Source: Elusimicrobium sp. (GTDB lineage Bacteria; Elusimicrobiota; Elusimicrobia; Elusimicrobiales; Elusimicrobiaceae). From it: a DNA stretch of 64,000 nucleotides. Below are positions 7,641-17,955 of this stretch, piece after piece; positions within the stretch are counted from its first letter, which is position 1; every line of letters begins with the position of its first letter. Where the stretch lies: the NCBI GenBank assembly GCA_015062115.1, contig SUVG01000003.1:1-64000 (forward strand), in the 5' to 3' direction. A model generated the notes under the pieces. The model made no database searches. It was not told where the DNA came from and saw only the letters and a program-made list of their open reading frames with translations. A program made the translations under genes and the position numbers.

Positions 7641-8077
7641 TTTCTCATATCTTCTATCAAACCGATATTCCCCGTTATTTACGCAAAACGGGACTATTCA
7701 AAAAAGCACTTGAAAAAGGGCTTAAAAACTACGCGAAACAAAACATAGAAGTAAATGTTATTTTTGTGGACGAAAAAGAAATTTTACGGGTGAATAAATC
7801 TTTCTTAAATCACCATTATGTAACCGATGTAATTTCCTTCAACCACGAAAAACCGCCCTTTGAAACAGACGAACCTTGGGCTTTTGGGGATATTTTTGTA
7901 TGTTACCAAGTAGCACGCAAAAACGCCAAGGCCTTCGGCCATACTTATCTGCAGGAAATGATGATGTATGTAACCCACGGGGCACTACACTTAAGCGGCA
8001 TGGACGACCACGACCCACAAGACCGCGCCGAAATGGATCGTCAAGCAGAAAAAATAATCAGCCAAGTTCTTAGTTAA
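7637..8077 (+). CDS. ybeY: Endoribonuclease YbeY (16S 3'-end maturation)
   Basis: Zinc-dependent endoribonuclease for rRNA maturation and ribosome quality control. The metal-binding motif is present as HGALHLSGMDDH, one residue longer than the usual HGxLHLxGYDH spacing. The extra Asp in the loop should be compared with homologues. Also seen are the upstream family features VNKSFLNHHYVTDVISF (near 53-69) and GDIFVC. 146 residues is normal. Translation is probably coupled to phoH through the ATGA overlap. The 3' end overlaps the convergent pilin gene by 8 nt. Confidence 0.94.
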   Translation: MISHIFYQTDIPRYLRKTGLFKKALEKGLKNYAKQNIEVNVIFVDEKEILRVNKSFLNHHYVTDVISFNHEKPPFETDEPWAFGDIFVCYQVARKNAKAFGHTYLQEMMMYVTHGALHLSGMDDHDPQDRAEMDRQAEKIISQVLS

Positions 8078-8534
8078 AAATATAATCTGAGCCGCTTTTT
8101 GTGCCCATGGTTTTGCAAATACTTTCGCCTTTTGTGCTGTAAAAACGGCAAACCATTTTCCCGTTTTCTAACTTCACAATAGCGTAATTTGTTTGGAAGG
8201 GAAGGCGGTTGCAAACGGCAATAGCGTCCGTCCACACGCCACCGGCAGGACGACAGACAAAGTTCTTTGTTTGGAAACCCGGGATATTGTTACTTTGATA
8301 AATTACTTTTTCGCCGGGGAAATCAAAATCCAGTTTAGAAATATCTTTAGCGTAAGTGCCGTTTGCCAAGTGATACAAGGTTTCGGCATCTGCAATCGCG
8401 CGCACCAAAGTGGCCGCTTCCGCCGCGCGGCTTTTTTCAACCGATTTTTCGTATTGAGGAAGAGCCACGGCGGACAAAATACCAATGATAAGAACTACCA
8501 CTAACAATTCTATTAAAGTAAACCCTTTGTTCAT
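8070..8534 (-). CDS. Type IV pilin-like prepilin
   Basis: A 154-residue prepilin with a very short class III signal: MNKG, cleavage expected between G4 and F5, then the hydrophobic FTLIELLVVVLIIGILSAVA helix with Glu at +5 of the mature protein, then a globular domain with Cys pairs (CRPAGG, CNR, CRF, CKT). Start supported by AGGAG 9 nt upstream. It is a lone pilin with no assembly ATPase or prepilin peptidase nearby. A paralogue with the same N-terminus lies at 16320-16742. The role may be pilus fibre, pseudopilus or DNA uptake (comEC is in the window). Confidence 0.92.
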   Translation of the reverse strand: MNKGFTLIELLVVVLIIGILSAVALPQYEKSVEKSRAAEAATLVRAIADAETLYHLANGTYAKDISKLDFDFPGEKVIYQSNNIPGFQTKNFVCRPAGGVWTDAIAVCNRLPFQTNYAIVKLENGKMVCRFYSTKGESICKTMGTKSGSDYIFN

Positions 8535-8635
8535 AAATACTCCTGTATGATTTTTATAAAAAGCAAAAATTTTGTATTTTTTCGCTTAGAGGTATTGTAT
8601 AAAAACGATAGAGAAAAGAAAAGATAAGTATTTTT

Positions 8636-9199
8636 CTATCCGTTAAAGCGGTTCATGGCTTTTTCCAACCCTTCCTTCAAATACACTTCCAGGGCATCTA
8701 CGGCACGCGTCAAAGCCTCTTTCAATACGGACTCGTCCGTTTTGGAGAAATTGGATAAAACGAAGTTGGCCAAATCAAAGCGATCCGGTTTGGGGCCAAC
8801 CCCCAGGCGCAGGCGGGGAATATCTTGCGTGCCGAGTTGCTCTATCACGCTTTTCATTCCTTTTTGTCCGCCGGCCGAACCATTTTTGCGGATACGGAGT
8901 TTGCCCGTATCCAAAGAGATATCATCAAAACAAATTACGCAATTTTGCGGCGCAATTTTATAAAACCGGGCAAGGCTGGAAACAGCCCTGCCCGATTCGT
9001 TCATATAGGTTGTCGGTTTGAGGAGGAAAACATCTTGCCCCCCTACAGAAACCTTTGCATAGTCCCCTAAGTTTTGCCAGGCCTTCCAATCGGCTCCCCA
9101 CTTTTCGGCGACTTCGTCCAACACCATAAAACCGGCATTGTGCCGCGTACGCGCGTATTGAGAACCGGGATTTCCTAACCCAACCAAGAGGTATTGCAT
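8636..9199 (-). CDS. pth: Peptidyl-tRNA hydrolase
   Basis: Recycles tRNAs by cleaving peptidyl-tRNA. Conserved residues are visible: GLGNPG with N10, catalytic H20 in TRHNAGF, N67/E68 in TYMNESG, D92-D93 in CFDDISLDTGKLRI, and GSAGGQKGMKS. Length (187 aa) is standard. It lies 3 nt after rplY, a common bacterial pairing, in the order glmU-prs-rplY-pth. Confidence 0.97.
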   Translation of the reverse strand: MQYLLVGLGNPGSQYARTRHNAGFMVLDEVAEKWGADWKAWQNLGDYAKVSVGGQDVFLLKPTTYMNESGRAVSSLARFYKIAPQNCVICFDDISLDTGKLRIRKNGSAGGQKGMKSVIEQLGTQDIPRLRLGVGPKPDRFDLANFVLSNFSKTDESVLKEALTRAVDALEVYLKEGLEKAMNRFNG

Positions 9200-9202
9200 A
9201 AA

Positions 9203-9853
9203 CTATTTGCCTTTGGTCAAGTTGCCTTCGGCGTCTTTTTTACCTTTGGTGGAAGAGCTGGCGGGTTGAGCAGCATCATCAGCCACATCGGCGGCATCCT
9301 CTTTTTGTACCGTCAAGAACACCACAGGGGCTTCTTTATCGGTTACGAGTTCAACACCTTCCGGCAAATTGATATCTCCGGCCAACAAACCTTTGTTGAT
9401 GGTTACGCCGGTGATGTCCACCACGATTTCGTGCGGGATAGCACTTACCAAGGCGCGGACTTCGAGTTGGCGCAAGATGTGTTCCACCATGGCACCATAT
9501 TGGGCCACATCGGCGGGGGTGCCTTCCAATTTAAGCGGAACGACTACGTCCATGGTATCTTTCATGGCTACGCGTTGGAAGTCAGCGTGGATCGGGTTAT
9601 CGGTTACAGCGTGGTATTGGATTTCTTTTACGAGCACCAATTCTTTGGCACCGTTCAAGTCCATTTCCACAATAGTGTTTTTACCGGCTTTTACGATTTT
9701 TTCCAAATCTTTTACGCTCACGATAATGCTGACGGGTTCTTTATGGCCGCCGTACACCACGGCCGGGATTTTCTTCTCCGCACGAATTTGGGAGAGGGTC
9801 CCTTTCACGCCGATCCCTTCGCGGGTAACGGCAGTAATGCTTACTTTTTCCAT
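9203..9853 (-). CDS. rplY: 50S ribosomal protein L25 (CTC type)
   Basis: Binds 5S rRNA. The 216-residue product is the long CTC form: an N-terminal L25 domain (GIGVKGTLSQIRAEKKIPAVVYG) and the C-terminal TL5 beta domain (PHEIVVDITGVTINKGLLAGDINLP split across 150-185), then an Ala/Asp/Lys-rich tail. The start is the ATG at 9853, because GGAGG lies 6 nt upstream. The longer in-frame start at 9877 has no such support. Confidence 0.95.
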   Translation of the reverse strand: MEKVSITAVTREGIGVKGTLSQIRAEKKIPAVVYGGHKEPVSIIVSVKDLEKIVKAGKNTIVEMDLNGAKELVLVKEIQYHAVTDNPIHADFQRVAMKDTMDVVVPLKLEGTPADVAQYGAMVEHILRQLEVRALVSAIPHEIVVDITGVTINKGLLAGDINLPEGVELVTDKEAPVVFLTVQKEDAADVADDAAQPASSSTKGKKDAEGNLTKGK

Positions 9854-9885
9854 TTTATTCCTCCGAATTTTATACAAAATTCTTA

Positions 9886-10830
9886 TTAGTTAAACATATC
9901 GCTGATGGAGCGACCGTCGTGGTTGCGCTTAATGGCGTCCGCTAATAAATAAGAGACGGACAACACATCCACTTTCGGGCCTAAATCCCGGATAGGCAAA
10001 GAGTCGGATATAATCAACTTTTTGATATCGGAATTGTTAATTCTTTCCATCGCGTTGCGCGACAACAAACCATGCGTGCAAACCGCATAGATTTCACGAG
10101 CGCCGCGCTCTTTGATTTTTTGGGCAACGGTGGTAAGAGTACCGGCCGTGTCCACAATGTCATCAAAAATGATTGCTACTTTATCTTTTACATCGCCGAT
10201 AACATTATATACCACTGCTTCGTTGGCTTTGGGGCGGCGTTTATCGATAATAACAAGCCCCGCATCCATACGGGCGGCAAATTTGCGGGCGCGTTCCACA
10301 CCGCCCACATCCGGCGAAATAACCACAATATCTTCGCGGTTAAAATCTTTGAAATAGTCCAAGAACACTTTGCGGGCACGCAAGTGATCCACGGGGATAT
10401 CAAAAAATCCCTGAATTTGACCGGCGTGCAAATCGACCGTCATAATACGGTCGGCACCGGCTTCGGTGATTAAGTTGCTGGCTAATTTAGCCGTAATCGG
10501 TACACGCGGGGAAGCCTTGCGGTCGGCACGGGCATAACCGAAGTAGGGAATAACGGCCGTAATTTTACCGGCACTGGCGCGTTTGAACGCGTCAATCATA
10601 ATCAAAAGTTCCATCAAACTTTCGTTGACGGGCGGGCAAGTGGGCTGAATGATATAGCAATCATGCGCACGCACACTTTCCAAAATTTGCACATCAATTT
10701 CGCCGTCGGCAAATCTTTCTACACGCAATTTACCCAAATCCATATTCAGGTGGCTGCAGATTTTTTGCGCGAGGGCAAAGTTGGCATTGCCGGAGAAAAT
10801 ACGCAAGTCCCCGTTTACGCTTTTAGTCAT
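9886..10830 (-). CDS. prs: Ribose-phosphate pyrophosphokinase
   Basis: Makes PRPP from ribose-5-phosphate and ATP for nucleotide, His and Trp synthesis. The family sequence DLHAGQIQGFFDIP, the flexible-loop Lys/Arg region (YARADRKASPR) and the PRPP-binding IIFDDIVDTAGTL are all present. 314 residues from the ATG at 10830, which overlaps the glmU stop (CATGACTAA) and has AAGGTG 10 nt upstream. A GTG 12 nt further upstream is a weaker choice. Confidence 0.96.
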   Translation of the reverse strand: MTKSVNGDLRIFSGNANFALAQKICSHLNMDLGKLRVERFADGEIDVQILESVRAHDCYIIQPTCPPVNESLMELLIMIDAFKRASAGKITAVIPYFGYARADRKASPRVPITAKLASNLITEAGADRIMTVDLHAGQIQGFFDIPVDHLRARKVFLDYFKDFNREDIVVISPDVGGVERARKFAARMDAGLVIIDKRRPKANEAVVYNVIGDVKDKVAIIFDDIVDTAGTLTTVAQKIKERGAREIYAVCTHGLLSRNAMERINNSDIKKLIISDSLPIRDLGPKVDVLSVSYLLADAIKRNHDGRSISDMFN

Positions 10831-12226
10831 GTTTTTTAACACCTTTTTTTTCTAACACTACCTGGCGCGCACGGGCAATGCCCAAAGATTCCGCCGGAAC
10901 TTCTTTGGTAATGGTGGAACCTGCGCCGATTTTTGCATATTCGTGCACCGTTACAGGTGCTACAAAATTGACATTGGAGCCCACAAATACATGGTCGCCA
11001 ATCACCGTTTGGTGTTTATTTACCCCGTCATAGTTACAGGTGATGGCTCCGGCCCCTACATTTACACCGGCTCCCATTTGAGTATCGCCGATATAACTGA
11101 GATGATTAACCTTGGAACCTTCCCCGATAACCGATTTTTTAATTTCGGAAAAATTCCCTACTTTTGCACCTTTTTTAAGAACCGATTTCGGGCGCAAGTG
11201 TGCATACGGCCCGATTTGGCATGTAGATTCTATTTCCGATTCTTCAATATAAGTTCCCATTTTCAGGACGACATTGTCCCCGATAATAGAATCTTTAATA
11301 TAGACATTTCCTTCAATATAGCAGTTCTTACCGATAACCGTTTTGCCGGAAATATAACACCCGGGACACACCCACGTATCTACGCCGATTTTTACTTCGG
11401 GGTCGATATATACTTCTTTCGGGCGAACCAGTGTAACCCCTTCTTCCATCAAACGGGTGGCTACACGGTCACGCAAGATTTGTTCGGCTTCGGCTTGTTG
11501 AACTTTGCTGTTAATCCCCAAGGCTTGCTGGTAATCATCACTGCCGAAAACCAACACCGGAAGATTCATTTGTTTAATAAGGGCCAATGTATCGGTTAAA
11601 TAAAATTCGTTTTTAGGGCCTTGAGGAGTCAGTTGAGTAAGGGCTGTTTGCAAAGATTTGGACTTGAACACATACATACCGGAATTGATTTCACGAATTT
11701 TGGCCGTGTTCTCATCGGTATCCGTTTCTTCCACAATGTTATCAAAACTGCCGTCTTGCGCACGGATAATGCGCCCGTACCCTTTGGGGTTGGGAACGGT
11801 TACGCCCAACACCACACACCCGGCTTCGTTCGCATCGAACGCGTCGTCCATGCGGGCAAGCGTTTCCACACGCAAAAGCGGAGTATCCCCGTTTAGAATC
11901 ATTACTTTTTCAAATTTTTGAATTAAAGGAAGAGCTGCTTTTACGGCCGAGGCAGAGCCGGATAAATCGGTTTGGTGCACAAAAACAACGGGCGCAGTAA
12001 TACCCCAATCGGACAAATGTTCTTTTACTGCGTTAATGACTTGTTCGGCTTCGTGGCCCACAACAATACCTATAGCCGAAGGATTTAACGCTTGCGCCGC
12101 TTTCAAGATATGTGCAATGATAGGAGTTCCGCAAACCACATGAAGCGGTTTGGGAAGGGGAGATTTCATGCGCGTGCCTTTACCGGCAGCGAGAATAAGT
12201 ACACACAGATTTTTTTTGGCTACCAT
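10823..12226 (-). CDS. glmU: Bifunctional UDP-GlcNAc pyrophosphorylase / glucosamine-1-P acetyltransferase
   Basis: Makes UDP-GlcNAc for peptidoglycan and lipopolysaccharide. The N-terminal uridylyltransferase domain begins with LILAAGKGTRMKSPLPKPL. The C-terminal half is a left-handed beta-helix acyltransferase domain with hexapeptide repeats and the SYIGDTQMGAGVNVGAG segment. 467 residues, standard. It is first in a glmU-prs-rplY-pth operon, with a sigma70-type promoter at 12284-12312 and a leader of about 50 nt. It links to the cell-wall recycling operon at 19-24 kb. Confidence 0.97.
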   Translation of the reverse strand: MVAKKNLCVLILAAGKGTRMKSPLPKPLHVVCGTPIIAHILKAAQALNPSAIGIVVGHEAEQVINAVKEHLSDWGITAPVVFVHQTDLSGSASAVKAALPLIQKFEKVMILNGDTPLLRVETLARMDDAFDANEAGCVVLGVTVPNPKGYGRIIRAQDGSFDNIVEETDTDENTAKIREINSGMYVFKSKSLQTALTQLTPQGPKNEFYLTDTLALIKQMNLPVLVFGSDDYQQALGINSKVQQAEAEQILRDRVATRLMEEGVTLVRPKEVYIDPEVKIGVDTWVCPGCYISGKTVIGKNCYIEGNVYIKDSIIGDNVVLKMGTYIEESEIESTCQIGPYAHLRPKSVLKKGAKVGNFSEIKKSVIGEGSKVNHLSYIGDTQMGAGVNVGAGAITCNYDGVNKHQTVIGDHVFVGSNVNFVAPVTVHEYAKIGAGSTITKEVPAESLGIARARQVVLEKKGVKKHD

Positions 12227-12283
12227 TTTGTTTAACTCTTGCCTAAAAAAGAATCTAACTTGTTAGAAACAAATTATATATAT

Positions 12284-12312
12284 ATTATACCAAAATCCTG
12301 CACTATAGCCAA
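12284..12312 (-). promoter_or_regulatory. Promoter of glmU-prs-rplY-pth
   Basis: Minus strand TTGGCT (12307-12312), 17-bp spacer, TATAAT (12284-12289). Start predicted near 12277, giving a leader of about 50 nt before the glmU ATG at 12226. Confidence 0.6.
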
Positions 12313-12406
12313 GCAAAGGAATCGGTACTTCCTGCCCTAGGCCCGGCATTAAATATATTTTACCATTTATACTTACAGGCAGGAACAACTTTTTCAACAA
12401 ATAAAC

Positions 12407-12431
12407 AACCCCTGCCTTTTGGGCAGGGGTT
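12407..12431 (-). terminator. Terminator of infC-rpmI-rplT
   Basis: Inverted repeat AACCCCTGCC (12407-12416) / GGCAGGGGTT (12422-12431), 10 bp with a 5-nt loop. It lies downstream of rplT. On the minus strand it is followed by TTGTTTATTTG rather than a clean U run, so it may be a moderate terminator. Confidence 0.7.
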
Positions 12432-12458
12432 TTAGCAAATACTTGTTAAACCAAACGC

Positions 12459-12806
12459 TTAGGCGGCTTTTACCACGTCCACCAATTTCTTGAAGGATAC
12501 GGGGTCTTTAATCGCCATTTCGGACAACATTTTGCGGTTAAGCGTAATGTTGGCTTTGGCCAAGCCGCTGATGAATTTGGAGTAAGACAAACCTTCTTCT
12601 CTTACCGCGGCGTTAATGCGGGTGATCCACAATTGGCGGTAGGTGGTTTTTTTGTCTTTGCGGTCCACATAAGCGTGCACGCCGGATTTGTCCAGCTGCT
12701 GGGTGGCCATGCGTAAGCGGCGGGATTTATCTCCGTAATAACCGCTTGCTCTTTTCAATACTTTTTTCTTTCTTGCGTGTCTGGCAACGCTGAATTTAAT
12801 TCTCAT
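12459..12806 (-). CDS. rplT: 50S ribosomal protein L20
   Basis: 115 residues, basic and typical of L20 (RHARKKKVLKRASGYYGDKSRR near the N-terminus split at about 9-30; LWITRINAAVREEGLSYSKF in the middle). Last gene of the classic infC-rpmI-rplT operon. SD AGAGG is present. In E. coli, L20 represses this operon. No obvious L20-binding pseudoknot was worked out here. Confidence 0.98.
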   Translation of the reverse strand: MRIKFSVARHARKKKVLKRASGYYGDKSRRLRMATQQLDKSGVHAYVDRKDKKTTYRQLWITRINAAVREEGLSYSKFISGLAKANITLNRKMLSEMAIKDPVSFKKLVDVVKAA

Positions 12807-12817
12807 GTTCTAACCTC

Positions 12818-13024
12818 TTATTTGGCCATGGGGAGATATTTTTCCAAGATCTTCCCTTTGTTGGACTCGGGCGTAATGACGCCGGTCTTTCTCATACCGT
12901 GTTTAATGGAGGCAGAAACAGGCGTTAACAAGTGTTTTCTGCCGGCTTTTCTGTGGGTGAATTTACCCGTGGCGGTTTTTCTAAAGCGTTTTTTACCGCC
13001 GCTGTGGTTTTTCAATTTAGGCAT
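12818..13024 (-). CDS. rpmI: 50S ribosomal protein L35
   Basis: 68 residues, highly basic, with the L35 pattern [17 protein letters not shown] and [17 protein letters not shown] lies 8 nt upstream. It sits 11 nt before rplT and about 100 nt after infC. Confidence 0.97.
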   Translation of the reverse strand: MPKLKNHSGGKKRFRKTATGKFTHRKAGRKHLLTPVSASIKHGMRKTGVITPESNKGKILEKYLPMAK

Positions 13025-13124
13025 TTTAGTATCCTTTTATTTAATTGATGTTTTTTACACTACCTATGCCGGGAGCCGGTCAAGCCCCGCACACAGTCAC
13101 AACAAAAAACACCTAAAAATCTGT

Positions 13125-13670
13125 TTATTTATCGTTTTTGGGTACAAAGGTCATGGACATACGGTTACCCATCTGTTGAAGGCCACCGTCTACGTTGGCT
13201 AAAGGTTCCAAACGTTTGGCGGTGTCGTTCAAAATTTGTATGCCAATATCTTTGTGTTGGTTTTCGCGACCGTGGAATACCACTACGAAACGAACCATAT
13301 CTTTTTTGCGCAAGAAATCTTCAATCTGGCGCACTTTTACATCTAAATCATGCGGAGCAATGCGCGATTTGATGCGCAATTCCTTCATGGTTACTTTGGC
13401 TTGTTTCTTTTTGGCTTCCGCCGCTTTCTTTCCCTGTTCGTAAACATACCGGTTGTAATCGAGTATCTTACACACAGGAGGTTGGGCGTTGGGAGAAATT
13501 TCCACTAAGTCCAACTCTTGTTCTTTGGCCAGTGCAATTGCTTCTGCAATGGGTTTAATACCAATCATGGTACCGTCGGAATCAATCACGCGGACTTCCG
13601 CCGCGCGAATATTCTGGTTTCTGTTGTACAAGTCTTTCTTGTAAGTTCTTCTGTTATCGAATCTGGCCAT
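13125..13670 (-). CDS. infC: Translation initiation factor IF-3
   Basis: 181 residues with both IF-3 domains: N-terminal NQNIRAAEVRVIDSDG and C-terminal KELRIKSRIAPHDLDVKVRQ plus VVVFHGRENQHKDIG. It starts at a normal ATG (13670), not the rare AUU used for autoregulation in enterobacteria, with only a weak SD. It is preceded by a good promoter and a GTTCC/GGAAC hairpin in a leader of about 38 nt. Confidence 0.97.
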   Translation of the reverse strand: MARFDNRRTYKKDLYNRNQNIRAAEVRVIDSDGTMIGIKPIAEAIALAKEQELDLVEISPNAQPPVCKILDYNRYVYEQGKKAAEAKKKQAKVTMKELRIKSRIAPHDLDVKVRQIEDFLRKKDMVRFVVVFHGRENQHKDIGIQILNDTAKRLEPLANVDGGLQQMGNRMSMTFVPKNDK

Positions 13671-13714
13671 TTATCTGTTCTTTCAAAAAAATCGTTCCGC
13701 TCGGGAACACTATT

Positions 13715-13744
13715 ATTATAGCATCTTCCAATACAAATAGTCAA
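13715..13744 (-). promoter_or_regulatory. Promoter of infC operon
   Basis: Minus strand TTGACT (13739-13744), 18-bp spacer, TATAAT (13715-13720). The short leader contains the hairpin GTTCC-CGAGC-GGAAC (13695-13709). The IR starts almost at the predicted +1. Confidence 0.7.
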
Positions 13745-13890
13745 TTTGAGGCGGCATAAAAATTCCCTCAAAAAGGTCTTTTATAAATTATACTATTTCC
13801 GGGGCCCGTACTAAAAGTTCTCTGCAAGAAACGAGAGAAATTTGCTAAAATACTAATAACTTCTTTATAAATTTTCGCAAGGGGATCATC

Positions 13891-14304
13891 ATGAGCAACA
13901 GAAGAATGGCCCGGGAATGTGCCCTGCAATCTCTTTATTACGCCGACAACTTAGTCACTGCCGACGAAAACAATAATGTTTCTCGTTATGCGGCCGATTT
14001 TAAGAAAGATTTAGGGGATTTCTTCCCCTTCTGTGAAGACTTGATAACGGGAACGACCGCCAATCTTCAGGAAATCGACAAACTCGTTTCCGCTTATGCC
14101 AAAAATTGGACGGTTGCCCGCATGTCCGCGGTGGATCGCTCCATCTTGCGTATGGCCACTTACGAAATGGTCTTCAGCCCGGAACGCACCCCCGTGCCTG
14201 CCATTATTGACGAAGCCATTGAACTCGCCAAAAAGTACTCTACGGAAAATTCCAGCAAATTCATCAACGGTTTGTTGGACCAACTGAAAAAAGAGCGCAA
14301 ATAG
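13891..14304 (+). CDS. nusB: Transcription antitermination factor NusB
   Basis: 137 residues, all-helical NusB domain (RRMARECALQSLYYADN at the start; RSILRMATYEMVF and PAIIDEAIELAKKYSTENSSKFINGLLD at the end). It binds boxA with S10 during rRNA transcription, and a boxA-like element is present at 712-724. SD AAGGGG precedes the ATG. First gene of a pair with ligA. Confidence 0.96.
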   Translation: MSNRRMARECALQSLYYADNLVTADENNNVSRYAADFKKDLGDFFPFCEDLITGTTANLQEIDKLVSAYAKNWTVARMSAVDRSILRMATYEMVFSPERTPVPAIIDEAIELAKKYSTENSSKFINGLLDQLKKERK

Positions 14305-16299
<1,995 letters not shown>

Positions 16300-16319
16300 A
16301 AGATCTTCAGGAACTGTGT

Positions 16320-16742
16320 TTACGAAACAGTACGCACTGTGTAGTAGAAAGTATCGCCGGGGTCCTTATAAGAGAATGTTCCATACTCCGCACATACCTT
16401 TTGTGCCAATTCACCCCAAGCAATACATTCCACTTTGTAAAAATTAGGATTTATTTTCAACTCAAAAGTTATTCCGCCAGAATGTTTCATCATACAAACC
16501 GCAGTGCCACACGTCCACTTGTCACCGACATCTATCGTCAAATCTTCAACATTCAATGCATAACTACCATTAGCTAACTTATATTCAGCTTGGGCTGTCT
16601 CCATGGCTTTTAACATTGGCATCATTGAAGCCGCCCGCGACTTCAAAACCGATTTTTGATACTGAGGAAGAGCCACTGCAGACAATATACCAATGATTAA
16701 CACTACAACCAAAAGTTCTATCAAAGTAAAACCCTTTTTCAT
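16320..16742 (-). CDS. Type IV pilin-like prepilin (second copy)
   Basis: 140 residues from the ATG at 16742, fixed by AAGAGG upstream and by the prepilin motif (MKKG cleaved before FTLIELLVVV, Glu +5). The N-terminal 30 residues are nearly the same as in the pilin at 8070-8534, while the globular part differs (Cys pairs CGTAVCMM and ECIAW...VCAEYG). The longer in-frame extension to 16937 is not part of the gene. The paralogue pair fits a lineage with many lone pilin genes. Terminal assembly genes are not in the window. Confidence 0.92.
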   Translation of the reverse strand: MKKGFTLIELLVVVLIIGILSAVALPQYQKSVLKSRAASMMPMLKAMETAQAEYKLANGSYALNVEDLTIDVGDKWTCGTAVCMMKHSGGITFELKINPNFYKVECIAWGELAQKVCAEYGTFSYKDPGDTFYYTVRTVS

Positions 16743-16957
16743 ACAAAACCTCTTATAAACAGATTTACGGCAAGCAAACAACATTTTAATTCTTTCTGCC
16801 TGCCGATTAGGTACATTGTAAGAAAAAAAAAACGGGTCAAGCCTTGGGCGAGAAACCCTCTTTTTTACGACCCCAAAAAAACAAAAAAGTAGTCGCCCCG
16901 AGGCGCGTTTTATAAACCGGGTAAAAGCGGGCCTCACATAAAACTATCAATTATTTT

Positions 16958-17635
16958 TTAATGGCCGGCATGAGTAAAGGAAGAATCTAACACTCCCGGC
17001 AACAGTTGGGCGACCCCGTCAATCATAAACTGCATGGCAATCGCGCACAAAATCATACCCATAAAACGAATCACAATTTGAGTTCCGTTCGTGCCGATTT
17101 TATTAAAAATATAACGGGAACTGACAAGAACTACCCCCACAATTACCGAACACAAAAACAGCATGGCCAGCATCACAATGCCCATGGTGATGGATGTGGT
17201 TTTTTCCGCATACAAAATAACCGTGGTAATAGAACCCGGCCCGATAAAAAGCGGCATGGCCACCGGCACCAAAATATGGCTCAAACGATTGCGTGCCTGA
17301 TCAAAAGTGCCGCTACTGCTGGCGGCGGTTTCAATGCCGTGGCTTTCAAATTTTCCTTTCCCTTGTAACATGCGAAGCCCAACTATCAAAATAATAATCG
17401 ACCCCGCTAAACGGAAAGCCGGAATGGTAATACCAAAAGCAGTAAGAATTCGGTTCCCAAAAATAAAAAATATGGCCATCAAAATAAAAATAGATAAGGC
17501 CATCAAAATGGCTACCGCACGCTGTACATTGGGGGGCTCATTTTCTACATGTTCCAAAAAAATCGGCACGTTTCCAATCGGGTTCAAAATAGCAAGCATA
17601 CCGATAAATGAGTTAAAAAGCAAACTCCATTCCAT
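16958..17635 (-). CDS. MarC/UPF0056 family inner-membrane protein
   Basis: 225 residues with six predicted membrane helices and the family sequence NPIGNVPIFLEHV near residue 18 plus AFRLAGSIIILIVGLRML in the middle and PLFIGPGSITTVI. Function in this family is not settled: MarC was once linked to multidrug resistance without firm support. AGGAG lies 14 nt before the ATG, a long spacing. The terminator-like hairpin at 17711-17738 lies upstream, so it is probably transcribed alone. Confidence 0.9.
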   Translation of the reverse strand: MEWSLLFNSFIGMLAILNPIGNVPIFLEHVENEPPNVQRAVAILMALSIFILMAIFFIFGNRILTAFGITIPAFRLAGSIIILIVGLRMLQGKGKFESHGIETAASSSGTFDQARNRLSHILVPVAMPLFIGPGSITTVILYAEKTTSITMGIVMLAMLFLCSVIVGVVLVSSRYIFNKIGTNGTQIVIRFMGMILCAIAMQFMIDGVAQLLPGVLDSSFTHAGH

Positions 17636-17710
17636 GGTTATTTACATTCTCCTGTAAAGAAAAATAGCCTGCTTCAAAGCAGACATATCTAAACTATAAA
17701 AATAGTATAT

Positions 17711-17738
17711 AAAAAACCCGCATAAAGCGGGTATTTTT
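17711..17738 (-). terminator. Terminator downstream of the tRNA-Val fragment
   Basis: CCCGC (17717-17721) / GCGGG (17727-17731) with A and T runs on both sides, so it could act in either direction. On the minus strand it follows the duplicated tRNA 3' end at 17742-17765, mirroring the arrangement of the intact tRNA and its own terminator. Confidence 0.65.
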
Positions 17739-17741
17739 CTT

Positions 17742-17765
17742 AAATGGTGGGCAGTACAGGATTTG
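17742..17765 (-). pseudogene. Duplicated 3' end of tRNA-Val (tRNA remnant)
   Basis: 24 nt identical to 17953-17976, that is, the 3' half of the T arm, the acceptor 3' strand and the encoded CCA of the intact tRNA-Val 211 bp away. After this the match stops, apart from a CCTTCC that recurs as if 9 nt were deleted. It cannot fold as a tRNA. Such duplicated tRNA ends are left by integrase-mediated insertion or by local duplication. No integrase gene lies in the 190 bp between. Confidence 0.65.
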
Positions 17766-17887
17766 CCTTCCAATAAAATCCCTGACGGTGTTTTTTTGCA
17801 GGCCGGGCTCGCGGTTTTTGCCTCTCGCTTTTTACACAAATAACACACGCTCAAACAAAAACATCGCTGCGCCTTTCAAATCCTGCC

Positions 17888-17909
17888 GCGCATAAAGCAG
17901 TTTATGCGC
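17888..17909. repeat. Perfect inverted repeat, 9-bp arms
   Basis: GCGCATAAA (17888-17896), loop GCAG, TTTATGCGC (17901-17909). It lies between the tRNA remnant and the intact tRNA-Val terminator, outside any gene I accept. No T-run follows closely, so it is not a standard terminator. Function unknown. Confidence 0.6.
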
Positions 17910-17923
17910 TACAGCCCTAGAAC

Positions 17924-17950
17924 AAAAAACCCACACAATGTGGGGTTTCA
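17924..17950 (-). terminator. tRNA-Val terminator
   Basis: CCCACA (17930-17935) / TGTGGG (17939-17944) with a short loop. On the minus strand it is followed by TTTTTTG, directly downstream of the tRNA CCA end. Confidence 0.7.
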
Positions 17951-17955
17951 AAAAA

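Noticed and set aside
9194-9889. Long plus-strand reading frame opposite rplY (231 codons), and similar frames opposite atpD, dnaX and gyrA
   Set aside because: They mirror genes with clear family identity on the other strand. Their long length reflects codon bias. None has a start signal or recognisable domain.
16743-16937. 65-codon N-terminal extension of the second pilin
   Set aside because: Prepilin signals sit at the N-terminus, and AAGAGG marks the ATG at 16742. The extension is Arg/Phe-rich and has no role.
17642-17854. 70-codon minus-strand frame crossing the tRNA-Val remnant
   Set aside because: It runs through the duplicated tRNA 3' end and a terminator hairpin, lacks an SD, and has no recognisable features.
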